Shown here piece by piece: positions 43,418-50,840 of a DNA stretch of 64,000 nt. The stretch lies in assembly GCF_046530675.1 (NCBI RefSeq), contig NZ_CP172558.1, positions 2,728,001-2,792,000 of the forward strand. Reading direction: 5' to 3'. The notes beneath the pieces were generated by a model that saw only the letters and a list, made by a program, of their open reading frames with translations, searched no databases and had not been told where the DNA came from. The translations under genes were made by a program, and so were the position numbers. Every line of letters begins with the position of its first letter. The first letter of the stretch is position 1. The DNA comes from Chitinibacter sp046530675. Lineage in GTDB: Bacteria > Pseudomonadota > Gammaproteobacteria > Burkholderiales > Chitinibacteraceae.

Positions 43418-45199
43418 TCAGCTTGGACTTTCGCTTTCTTCGTGTTGCTGCAAAGCCCACATCTGTGCATAAATCCCACCCATCGTCAGCAACTGGTGAT
43501 GCGTACCGCGCTCGACAATGCGGCCTTGCTGCATCACCAGAATTTCGTCGGAATCCGAAATCGTCGACAAACGATGCGCAACGACCAAGGTTGTGCGGTT
43601 GGCTGAAATGGCTTTCAGTTCGGCTTGAATCGCTTTTTCGGTCTGCGAATCAAGCGCGCTGGTCGCTTCGTCGAAAATCAGAATCGGCGGGTTTTTCAGC
43701 ACTGTGCGGGCAATTGCGACGCGCTGCTTTTCGCCGCCCGACAATTTCAGCCCACGCTCACCAACCGTCGTTTCAAAGCCGTCGGGCAGTGTCATGATGA
43801 AGTCGTAAATATGCGCCGATTTGGCCGCTTCGATCACTTCTTCACGTGTCGCGCTCGGCTTGCCGTAGGCGATGTTGTAATAAATCGTGTCGTTAAACAG
43901 CACCGTATCCTGCGGAACGATGCCGATTTGCGCGCGCAGGCTGTCCTGCGCCAGATCGCGGATATCGTGCCCGTTGATGCGGATTGCGCCTTGATTGACA
44001 TCGTAAAAACGATACAGCAGCCGCGATAAAGTCGATTTTCCTGCGCCGCTCGAACCAACCACTGCGACCGTTTTACCAGCAGGAATTGCAAAACTGATGC
44101 CGTGCAAAATCGCCCGATTACTGTCGTAGGAAAAATCGACGCCGCTAAATTCGACATTCGCATCATCCAGCGACACCGCTTGCGCGTTTTCTCGGTCTTT
44201 GATTTCGGCATTGCGAGACATCAGGCCGAACATTTTTTCCATGTCAGCGAGCGAGTTTTTAATTTCGCGATAAACGAAGCCAAGGAAATTGAGCGGGCCA
44301 TACAGTTGCAGCAGGAAGGCATTGACCAGCACCAAGTCACCCAAGGTCATCGTTCCCTTCACAACACCGTTCGCCGCCATACCGACCAAGAGCGTCACGC
44401 CAACGGCGATAATCGACGCTTGGCCGGCATTCAGAAATGACAGCGACACCTGATTTTTAACCGCCGCCGATTCCCACTTGCTCAGGCTATGATCGTAACG
44501 CTCGGCTTCCCAGCGCTCGTTGCCGAAATATTTGACCGTTTCGTAATTGATCAGGCTGTCAATCGCTCTGGTGTTCGCTTTGGAATCCAGATCGTTCATA
44601 TCGCGGCGAAAATGCATCCGCCATTCGGTCACGCCCAGCGTGAAAGCGATATACAGCGCAATCGTCGCAAATGTCACCGCAGCAAAGCTCCTGTGATATT
44701 TTTGCAGCAAAATCGCCGCGACCAGGCCGATTTCGACCAAGGTCGGCAGGATATTAAACAGCGTGAAATTGAGCAAAAACGCGATGCCCTTGGTACCGCG
44801 ATCAATATCGCGGCTCATCCCGCCGGTCTGTCGTTCCAGATGAAAGCGCAAAGAGAGCTTGTGCAGATGCTCGAACACTTGCAGCGCGATTTTACGAATC
44901 GCGCCTTGTGTGACTTTGGCAAAAACCGCATCGCGCAACTCGCCGAGGACCGATGAAAACAGCCGCAATGCGCCATAACCCAGAATCAGCGTTAGCGGCA
45001 GCGCCAGTACGACGTCTTTAGCGGCCATCTGGTCAACAATATCCTTGAGCACCAGCGGAACGGCGACGTTGGCCAGCTTGGCCAGCACCAACAGACTTAA
45101 AGCCAGAAAAACCCGGCTTTTGTACTGCAGCAAAAAGGGCAGCAACGTTTTGAGCGTTTTCCAGTTATTGCCACCTTCAATCGTGTTACTTGGTCGCAT
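43418..45199 (-). CDS. Atm1-type ABC exporter (fused permease and ATPase)
   Basis: This 593-residue half-transporter has six membrane helices (about residues 25-320) and a nucleotide-binding domain (about 345-585) with Walker A GSSGAGKSTLSR, signature LSGGEKQRVAIA, Walker B ILIFDEATSALD and switch VVAHRLST. Segments such as LHKLSLRFHLERQTGGMSRD, IDRGTKGI and INYETVKYFGNE are hallmarks of the Atm1/HMT1 (ABCB7) group, which export glutathione conjugates and are linked to metal tolerance or Fe-S homeostasis. It overlaps apaG by 1 bp. Confidence 0.9.
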   Translation of the reverse strand: MRPSNTIEGGNNWKTLKTLLPFLLQYKSRVFLALSLLVLAKLANVAVPLVLKDIVDQMAAKDVVLALPLTLILGYGALRLFSSVLGELRDAVFAKVTQGAIRKIALQVFEHLHKLSLRFHLERQTGGMSRDIDRGTKGIAFLLNFTLFNILPTLVEIGLVAAILLQKYHRSFAAVTFATIALYIAFTLGVTEWRMHFRRDMNDLDSKANTRAIDSLINYETVKYFGNERWEAERYDHSLSKWESAAVKNQVSLSFLNAGQASIIAVGVTLLVGMAANGVVKGTMTLGDLVLVNAFLLQLYGPLNFLGFVYREIKNSLADMEKMFGLMSRNAEIKDRENAQAVSLDDANVEFSGVDFSYDSNRAILHGISFAIPAGKTVAVVGSSGAGKSTLSRLLYRFYDVNQGAIRINGHDIRDLAQDSLRAQIGIVPQDTVLFNDTIYYNIAYGKPSATREEVIEAAKSAHIYDFIMTLPDGFETTVGERGLKLSGGEKQRVAIARTVLKNPPILIFDEATSALDSQTEKAIQAELKAISANRTTLVVAHRLSTISDSDEILVMQQGRIVERGTHHQLLTMGGIYAQMWALQQHEESESPS

Positions 45200-45576
45200 T
45201 AATGCAGTGTCCTTGGCATGGAAAGAATAAATTGGGCGATTTCAGCTTCAAACTCGGTGCCATCCGCAGCGATCATCTGATAAGTCCCACGCATCGTGCC
45301 AACCGGCGTATCGAGTGTGACGCCGCTGGTATATTCATACGTTTCGCCTGGTGCCAGCTCGGGATGCTCGCCAATCACGCCTAAACCGCGCACTTCCTGC
45401 GTTTTGCCGCTGGCGTCTTCGATAATCCAGTGCCGCGAAATCAGCTTGGCCGGGATACTGCCAACGTTTTCTATCGTGATCTGGTAAGCAAAAGTATATT
45501 GCTCGGCCGCTTCGTCCGATTGCTCAGGCAAATAAAACGGCCGCGCCTGCACCGCTATTCGGTAACTGTGTTCCAC
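45199..45576 (-). CDS. apaG: ApaG protein
   Basis: ApaG is a 125-residue immunoglobulin-like (fibronectin III-type) protein of uncertain function, linked to Co/Mg homeostasis and diadenosine tetraphosphate metabolism in enterobacteria. The family signature is clear: YTFAYQITIENVGSIPAKLI, SRHWIIEDASGKTQEVRGLG and LAPGETYEYTSGVTLDTPVG, then MRGTYQMI. It starts the two-gene unit with the ABC exporter and is divergent from rpe. Confidence 0.93.
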   Translation of the reverse strand: MEHSYRIAVQARPFYLPEQSDEAAEQYTFAYQITIENVGSIPAKLISRHWIIEDASGKTQEVRGLGVIGEHPELAPGETYEYTSGVTLDTPVGTMRGTYQMIAADGTEFEAEIAQFILSMPRTLH

Positions 45577-45715
45577 TTCAATCTCCCTTGTCGCGAATCA
45601 ATGCGTCCAGTCGTTTAAATATTCATCATTACGCCACAATTTGTACGCGTGCAGGATTCTTTGTCTAGCCAAATGGCCGCATAATAACCATTAAACCCTC
45701 AAGGGAGTTCTGAAA

Positions 45716-46393
45716 ATGACTTTCCGCATCGCACCCAGTATTTTATCAGCCGACTTTGCCCGTCTTGGCGAAGAAGTTAACAACGTCATCGAAGCTGGTG
45801 CCGACATCATTCACTTTGATGTAATGGACAATCATTATGTACCCAATCTGACCATCGGCCCCTTGGTTTGTGACGCCATCCGCCCGTGGACCGACGCGCC
45901 GATTGATGTGCATTTGATGGTCAAGCCGGTTGACCGGATTATTCCCGATTTTGCCAAAGCGGGTGCCAATATCATCACTTTTCACCCTGAAGCGTCCGAT
46001 CATATCGACCGCTCGCTCGGGCTGATACGCGATAGCGGCTGCAAAGCTGGTTTGGTGTTTAATCCAGCAACGCCGCTGCATTATCTCGATTATGTGATGG
46101 ATAAAATCGACATGATTTTGCTGATGTCGGTCAATCCGGGCTATGGTGGTCAGTCGTTTATCCCAGCAACGCTGGATAAAGCCCGCCAGGCGCGAGCGCT
46201 GATCGACGCCTACACCGCCAAAACCGGCCGTGAAATCTGGCTCGAAATCGACGGCGGCGTCAAAGTTGATAATATCGCCGAGATCGCCGCTGCGGGCGTT
46301 GATACCTTTGTCGCCGGATCAGCGATTTACGGTCAGCCTGATTACAAAGCAGTGATCTATCAGATGCGCGCCGAATTAGCCAGGGTTAAATAA
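45716..46393 (+). CDS. rpe: Ribulose-phosphate 3-epimerase
   Basis: Rpe interconverts ribulose 5-phosphate and xylulose 5-phosphate in the pentose phosphate pathway. The 225-residue TIM barrel has all family blocks: IAPSILSADFARLGEEV, IHFDVMDNHYVPNLTIGP, DVHLMVKPVDRII and LMSVNPGYGGQSFIP, then LEIDGGVKVDNI. GGGAG nine bases upstream of the ATG is a good ribosome site. It is followed by a REP-like inverted repeat, arsC and gph. Confidence 0.97.
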   Translation: MTFRIAPSILSADFARLGEEVNNVIEAGADIIHFDVMDNHYVPNLTIGPLVCDAIRPWTDAPIDVHLMVKPVDRIIPDFAKAGANIITFHPEASDHIDRSLGLIRDSGCKAGLVFNPATPLHYLDYVMDKIDMILLMSVNPGYGGQSFIPATLDKARQARALIDAYTAKTGREIWLEIDGGVKVDNIAEIAAAGVDTFVAGSAIYGQPDYKAVIYQMRAELARVK

Positions 46394-46397
46394 TTTA

Positions 46398-46484
46398 CGT
46401 AGGAGCGGGCTCGCCCACGAATGATTCTTGTGACAATTATTCGCGGGCACACCGGTGCTCCTTGCAGGCGAGCCCGCTCCTACG
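46398..46484. repeat. REP-like inverted repeat pair between rpe and arsC
   Basis: CGTAGGAGCGGGCTCGCC at 46398-46415 and its exact complement at 46467-46484 enclose 51 bases, themselves containing a smaller dyad. The arm sequence closely resembles the GTAGGAGCGGGCTTGCCCGC type of REP common in Pseudomonas. The pair is REPIN-like. Confidence 0.8.
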
Positions 46485-46507
46485 GCTATTTGAATCAAGG
46501 ATATGCA

Positions 46508-46849
46508 ATGAAACTGCTTCACAATCCACGTTGCAGCAAAAGCCGCGAAGCGCTGACCGCACTCGAAGCAGCCGGTCACTCACCCGAAGTCTGGCGCTAT
46601 CTGGACGAACCGTTGACCGAGCCGCAGATTCGGGAGTTATTAAGCCAGCTCGGCATCGCACCACTCGCGCTGGTTCGCAGCAAGGAAGACCTGTGGCGAG
46701 AATTGAGTGCAGGCAAAACGCTATCTGATAACGACATCATCGCCCTGCTAGCCAGCCACCCGAAACTGATCGAGCGCCCGATTCTGATTCACAATGGCAA
46801 AGCCGCGATTGGTCGGCCGCTGGAGAATATCCTCGAGCTACTGAAGTAG
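46508..46849 (+). CDS. arsC: ArsC-family (glutaredoxin-dependent) arsenate reductase
   Basis: This 113-residue thioredoxin-fold protein is of the ArsC type that reduces arsenate with glutaredoxin and glutathione. The catalytic Cys9 is in HNPRCSKSREAL, and the family's C-terminal segment is HPKLIERPILIHNGKAAIGR. No arsB, arsR or arsH is adjacent, so whether it works on arsenate or another substrate is open. The ATG at 46508 is chosen, because upstream extension runs into the REP repeat. Confidence 0.88.
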   Translation: MKLLHNPRCSKSREALTALEAAGHSPEVWRYLDEPLTEPQIRELLSQLGIAPLALVRSKEDLWRELSAGKTLSDNDIIALLASHPKLIERPILIHNGKAAIGRPLENILELLK

Positions 46850-46858
46850 CCACCTTCC

Positions 46859-46967
46859 ATTCCCCCCTTTGTAAAGGGGGGTTAGGGGGGATTTCTGCAA
46901 TCGTCGAATATTTTTTAACGACTCAACGATGCAAATCCCCCCTAGCCCTCCTTCATTGAAGGGGGAA
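46859..46967. repeat. Second inverted repeat element, between arsC and gph
   Basis: Each arm is itself a small hairpin (CCCCCCTTTGTAAAGGGGGG in one; CCTTCATTGAAGG in the other), followed or preceded by GGGGGGATTT / AAATCCCCCC. The two arms face each other across about 31 bases. Repeats of this sequence type occur in many bacterial genomes; no transposase is attached. It may act as a terminator of arsC. Confidence 0.75.
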
Positions 46968-47020
46968 CAACAGCGCGGCAAATAGAAGTATCAATGACGA
47001 AACATCAAACATACCCAACA

Positions 47021-47070
47021 GGGTATAGCCATAAAACACAATATAAAATTAACCTACAACAACATACCCT
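47021..47070. repeat. GGGTATA-type palindrome just upstream of gph
   Basis: GGGTATAGCC and, about 30 bases later, AACATACCCT are imperfect inverted arms separated by an AT-rich centre (AATATAAAATTAACC). It ends three bases before the gph ATG and resembles the element at 11737-11791. Confidence 0.4.
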
Positions 47071-47073
47071 AAC

Positions 47074-47736
47074 ATGACCATCCAAGCCCTCGCCTTTGAC
47101 CTCGACGGCACACTCGTCGATTCGATCCACGACCTTGCCCGCGCTGCCAACGCTGCCCGCGCCGATTTGGGTCTGGCACCACTTGCCCAAGATACCGTCG
47201 AAAGCTATGTCGGCGACGGTGCGGCCAGCCTCGTCGCCCGCGTGCTCGCCGACGACATGGCCGCCGAATTTGACGGCAGCGAGTTGCAGCAACAAGGAAT
47301 GACGCAGTTCAATCTGCACTACCGCGCCGGGCTAACGATTGCGACGAAGTTCTACCCGAAAGTGCAGGAAACGCTGCACGCGCTGCACGAACGCGGCTTG
47401 CCGCTGGCGATCATCACCAACAAGCCCGAGCGCTTTACGCTGCCACTCTTGCGCGAACTCGGCGTTTTCGAGCATTTTGACGTGATTATCGCCGGCGACA
47501 CGCTGCCAGAACGCAAGCCGTCCGCCCTGCCACTGGAATACACCGCAGAAAAACTCGGCGTTTCGCTTGAAAACATGCTGATGGTCGGTGATTCAAAGAA
47601 TGATATTTTGGCGGCGAAAAATGCCGGCTGCCCGAATGTACTCGTCAGCTATGGCTATGGCGACGAACTCGAAAAAATGGGTGCCGACGCGATCATTCAT
47701 CGTTTTGATGAGTTGTTCGGTTTTCTAGAGGAATAA
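47074..47736 (+). CDS. gph: Phosphoglycolate phosphatase
   Basis: Gph is a HAD-family phosphatase that removes 2-phosphoglycolate formed during DNA repair or oxygenase side reactions. The 220-residue protein has HAD motif I LAFDLDGTLVDS, motif II IITNKPERF, motif III Lys in PERKPSALPLEY and motif IV MVGDSKNDILAAKNAGC. rpe and gph are often neighbours in proteobacteria, as here with arsC between them. The ribosome site is overlapped by the upstream palindrome and is poor. Confidence 0.92.
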   Translation: MTIQALAFDLDGTLVDSIHDLARAANAARADLGLAPLAQDTVESYVGDGAASLVARVLADDMAAEFDGSELQQQGMTQFNLHYRAGLTIATKFYPKVQETLHALHERGLPLAIITNKPERFTLPLLRELGVFEHFDVIIAGDTLPERKPSALPLEYTAEKLGVSLENMLMVGDSKNDILAAKNAGCPNVLVSYGYGDELEKMGADAIIHRFDELFGFLEE

Positions 47737-47800
47737 ATATACTACTCGTCATTTTCCTACTAGAATCCTTCCTTAAAATTACAATTCAAAGAAGATAAAA

Positions 47801-48130
47801 GTGGTACGGGAATTCTTGATTGACTATTTATTGCCAGTTTTTCTGATTGGCACGGGTGGTGGTGTTTTGATTTATTACTATTTAATTAATAAGCTGCATG
47901 ATATTTTTCTACGCCACTACCCCTATTTATTCGGTGAAAATCCACAAGATTATCGTGTAAATCTGGATCAACCCTTTCAAGCCCTTAAAGAAGTGCCCCC
48001 AATTCTTAAAAGTGGCGAATGGAAAAACCTGCCATCCCAACAGCATATTCAACTATGCGTCTGGACTCGCCGAGTTGATAAAGTCTGGATTGTCAGTTTT
48101 ATCGGTCTGTTTCTGCCTTTCTTTTTTTAA
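47801..48130 (+). CDS. Small membrane protein of unknown function
   Basis: This 109-residue frame starts at a GTG behind GAAGAT. It has two hydrophobic segments, one near residues 9-28 (LLPVFLIGTGGGVLIYYYLI) and one at the extreme C-terminus (VWIVSFIGLFLPFFF), with a soluble middle part. I do not recognise the family. The lower GC content than its neighbours and its position next to the recD tail remnant could point to acquired DNA. Confidence 0.5.
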   Translation: MVREFLIDYLLPVFLIGTGGGVLIYYYLINKLHDIFLRHYPYLFGENPQDYRVNLDQPFQALKEVPPILKSGEWKNLPSQQHIQLCVWTRRVDKVWIVSFIGLFLPFFF

Positions 48131-48148
48131 TTCAAAGCTGTAACCACC

Positions 48149-48187
48149 GTAGGGTGCGCAAATCCCTGCGGGATTTTCACACCCTAC
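48149..48187. repeat. GTAGGGTG palindromic repeat
   Basis: GTAGGGTG ... CACCCTAC arms with inner AAATCCC / GGGATTT arms form a long hairpin. A related single arm with GTAGGGTGCAC occurs at 58307-58340. The right-hand arm supplies the TAG stop codon of the recD tail remnant. Confidence 0.75.
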
Positions 48188-48300
48188 TTCTGCAACCGCT
48201 CCGCCAGCCCCGATTGCCGTTCTACCCCGCGCCGACTGGCTGCGGTAATCTGTGCTTCTTCGCCCCATAGCTGAGGCCGCCTTTGGCGTGAATGGTGTCT
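48184..48300 (-). pseudogene. recD: Displaced, decayed copy of the recD 3' end
   Basis: Read on the minus strand, this segment encodes LWGEEAQITAASRRGVERQ followed by SGLAERLQK and a TAG stop, matching the C-terminus of intact RecD at 49047 (LWGEAATIRQAVAKKVERQ, SGLAERLLK). Farther upstream a weaker match (TIHAKGG versus TAITRAKEQ) is separated by a frameshift. No start codon or open frame supports translation as a protein. It has the same orientation as recD, and the toxin-antitoxin genes lie between the two copies. Confidence 0.88.
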
Positions 48301-48331
48301 GTGGCGAGGTCATTAGGGCCTGCGCCAACGC

Positions 48332-48586
48332 TTAGTAATGGTATCGGCACTGCACAATAATCAGCACTTCATCCTGAACGCAATAAACCAGCCGATGTTC
48401 TTCATTGATACGACGTGACCAGAAGCCGCTGTATTGATGCCGCAGCGGTTCAGGCTTGCCGATACCCGCGAAAGGTTCGCGCTGAATGTCACGAATCAGC
48501 ACCATGATGCGCTTCACAACGATGCGATCCGAGCTTTGCCAGTACTCAAACTGTTCCCACGCTTTTTCAGTAAAAGTAACTTTCAT
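48332..48586 (-). CDS. yoeB: YoeB-type mRNA interferase toxin
   Basis: This 84-residue toxin belongs to the RelE superfamily, YoeB branch, which cleaves mRNA in the ribosomal A site. The N-terminus VTFTEKAWEQFEYWQSSDR, the core GIGKPEPLRHQYSGFWSRRI and the C-terminus CRYHY (catalytic His and Tyr) are diagnostic; Glu and Arg residues occur in INEEHRLVYCV. It overlaps its antitoxin gene by 4 bp (ATGA), the usual coupling. Confidence 0.93.
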   Translation of the reverse strand: MKVTFTEKAWEQFEYWQSSDRIVVKRIMVLIRDIQREPFAGIGKPEPLRHQYSGFWSRRINEEHRLVYCVQDEVLIIVQCRYHY

Positions 48587-48846
48587 TCACCGGGTAGCTC
48601 GGGTAGCTCCAATGCGACGGTGCGACCTTGCCGAATTTGCGCAATCGACTCATCCAATGCCTTGGCATTGGCTGGGCTGCGGGTCAGGTAGGCGGTTTCT
48701 TCCAGCGCTTCATAATCCGACAGCGCCATAATCACAACCGGCTCACCACGCTGGGTGGTCACAATGACCGGGGCGTGATCTTCATTGACTTTGCGCATCA
48801 CCTCGGCAAGGTTCGCGCGGGTATAGCTATACGTGAGGGCTTGCAT
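48583..48846 (-). CDS. yefM: YefM-type antitoxin (Phd/YefM family)
   Basis: This 87-residue antitoxin has the Phd/YefM N-terminal DNA-binding domain (YSYTRANLAEVMRKVNEDHA, PVIVTTQRGEPVVIMALSDY) and a flexible C-terminal segment that would wrap the YoeB toxin. The ATG at 48846 gives the normal length; the frame extends farther without support. A CATAT-N9-ATATG dyad at 48884-48902 lies about 40 bp upstream and might be its operator. The pair sits between recD and the displaced recD tail. Confidence 0.92.
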   Translation of the reverse strand: MQALTYSYTRANLAEVMRKVNEDHAPVIVTTQRGEPVVIMALSDYEALEETAYLTRSPANAKALDESIAQIRQGRTVALELPELPGE

Positions 48847-48883
48847 GATGAATTCCCAGCAAAAGATTGTACCAAGTTTAGCA

Positions 48884-48902
48884 CATATCCATGGGTAATA
48901 TG
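48884..48902. promoter_or_regulatory. Possible operator of the yefM-yoeB pair
   Basis: CATAT and ATATG arms are nine bases apart, about 40 bp before the antitoxin start. Antitoxins of this family repress their own promoters at palindromes, but this dyad does not match the enterobacterial YefM site, so it is only a position-based guess. Confidence 0.2.
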
Positions 48903-49046
48903 AAGAAGTCAAAATCAGCGGCTCGGAGCGCAAGCCTTAAGGTCTGTTGAGGTTTGGTTTGCAAACCGCGTTTGAGCTGATTTTGGCCTGAAACTAGGCA
49001 CAAGACGCGCCGCATAGTGATTCTTAGCCTTTCGTACGCTATGACC

Positions 49047-50840
49047 TTATTTCAATAATCGCTCCGCCAAGCCTGATTGCCGTTCAACTTTCTTCGCCAC
49101 CGCTTGTCGGATCGTCGCGGCTTCTCCCCATAGCGTGACTTGCTCTTTGGCGCGCGTGATGGCGGTGTAGACCAGCTCGCGGCTGAGCAGACGGTTTGCG
49201 CCGGATTCATTGCCGGGCAGCAAAAGCAGAACATGGGCAAATTCCGATCCTTGCGATTTGTGCACCGTCATTGCAAATGCGCTTTCGACACCAGCCAGCC
49301 GCGACGACGCAACCTTCCTTGTGCTGCCATCGGCCTGCAGAAAATGCACCCACAGCTTGCCATCCTGATCAGGCAGCGTCAGGCCAATATCACCGTTGTA
49401 CAAGTCGAGCTCGTACAGATTTTGCGGCACCAGCACCGCGCGACCTGCGTACCAGCTCTGATCCGGCTGGCGCAGGCCGCGTTTGACAAGGGCTTGTTCG
49501 AGCAAGACATTGATTTGCTCGACACTGGCCAGACCATGCTTGAGCGGACTCAGAACGCGGAACTGGTCAAAAATTCTAAATACGAGCTCAGCACTGCTGA
49601 TCTGCGACTGATATTCGGCCACTGCAGCAAAATACGGCTCATATCCTTGCCAGACCGGTGTGAGCAAGGCGGCCCCCGCTTGTGCCGGATTATGTTCATA
49701 CCAGCGCAAAGGCGTTTGCTCATTTTGAGCGGCTAAGGACTCAAGCCGGTGAGCTTGCAGGATTTCAGCGACTTTGCGGCTTTGTTCGGTATTGATCGCC
49801 TTGGCAAGCTGGCCAATGACGCCGGAAAAGCGGTAGCTTTTTTGTAGTGTAATGACCTGATCACCCATGATGCTTGGCGAAAATTCGGGCTGGACAGTTT
49901 GTCCGCTTGTGGCGCTAAGCTGCGCGGCAAATGAGGCTGACAGCCCGACGCCATCGCACAGATCGCCCATCACCGCGCCGGCTTCGACCGAGGCGAGCTG
50001 ATCTTTATCACCAAGCAAAATGAGTCTGGCGTGGCTGGGCAATGCGTCGAGCAATTTGCTCATCAAGGCCAGATCAATCATCGACGCTTCATCGACAACC
50101 AGGACGTCAAGCACCAGCGGATTGCCGGCATGATGGCGAAACTGTACCGAATTGGGGCGGTAGCCCAGCAAGCGATGCAGCGTACTGGCCGTGTCTGGAA
50201 TAGATTGCGCGACCAAAGCGGAAATATTGATTTTCGGGTCCATTTTGGCTTTGCGGATTGCTTCCTGCATCCGCATTGCGGCTTTGCCAGTCGGCGCGGC
50301 GAGCATGATGTGCAGTGGGTTTTCGCCACTTTGAAGCAGCGCCAGCAGTTTCACCACTGTCGTTGTTTTGCCCGTTCCGGGGCCGCCGCTGATGACCAGC
50401 AGTTTTTTCTGCAAAGCGGCAGCCACAGCAATCCGCTGCCAGTCGATTTCATCGGGCTTCGCTTCGCCAAACAGCTGATTTAGCTGTTGCGGCAAATCCG
50501 GATCGGGCACGATGGTTTGCGCCGCCAAAGCCCGGATTTGCTGCGCCAGCCGCGCTTCATACGCATGATAACGCGCCAGATACAGTCGGCCATGTTCCGC
50601 AATCAGCGGAGCAAAATCGCCTGGCGCACCGACCAGGCCACTGACCTGCCACTGAAGCAGATTGACACCCGATGGCATCGCCACACACACATCGCCGCGC
50701 TCGGTCGCGCTCGCCGCCTGCAAAGCCAGCCCCAGCAAATCAGGTGGTGCATCAGGCGCTTTGCGCCGCAGCAAATCAACAAAGGCTTGCGCAAACGGCG
50801 AAGTACTTTTGAGTGAAAAATCCAGATTAGCAGTCATCAT
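49047..50840 (-). CDS. recD: Exodeoxyribonuclease V alpha subunit RecD
   Basis: RecD is the 5'-3' helicase motor of RecBCD, which processes double-strand breaks. The 597-residue protein has Walker A VISGGPGTGKTTTVVKLLAL, motif II LVVDEASMIDLALM, the Q-motif LGDKDQLASVEAGAVMGDL and motif VI AITRAKEQVTLWGE. Start ATG-ATG at 50840 overlaps recB by 14 bp. The last ~35 codons are duplicated in decayed form at 48184-48300, beyond the toxin-antitoxin pair. Confidence 0.95.
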   Translation of the reverse strand: MMTANLDFSLKSTSPFAQAFVDLLRRKAPDAPPDLLGLALQAASATERGDVCVAMPSGVNLLQWQVSGLVGAPGDFAPLIAEHGRLYLARYHAYEARLAQQIRALAAQTIVPDPDLPQQLNQLFGEAKPDEIDWQRIAVAAALQKKLLVISGGPGTGKTTTVVKLLALLQSGENPLHIMLAAPTGKAAMRMQEAIRKAKMDPKINISALVAQSIPDTASTLHRLLGYRPNSVQFRHHAGNPLVLDVLVVDEASMIDLALMSKLLDALPSHARLILLGDKDQLASVEAGAVMGDLCDGVGLSASFAAQLSATSGQTVQPEFSPSIMGDQVITLQKSYRFSGVIGQLAKAINTEQSRKVAEILQAHRLESLAAQNEQTPLRWYEHNPAQAGAALLTPVWQGYEPYFAAVAEYQSQISSAELVFRIFDQFRVLSPLKHGLASVEQINVLLEQALVKRGLRQPDQSWYAGRAVLVPQNLYELDLYNGDIGLTLPDQDGKLWVHFLQADGSTRKVASSRLAGVESAFAMTVHKSQGSEFAHVLLLLPGNESGANRLLSRELVYTAITRAKEQVTLWGEAATIRQAVAKKVERQSGLAERLLK

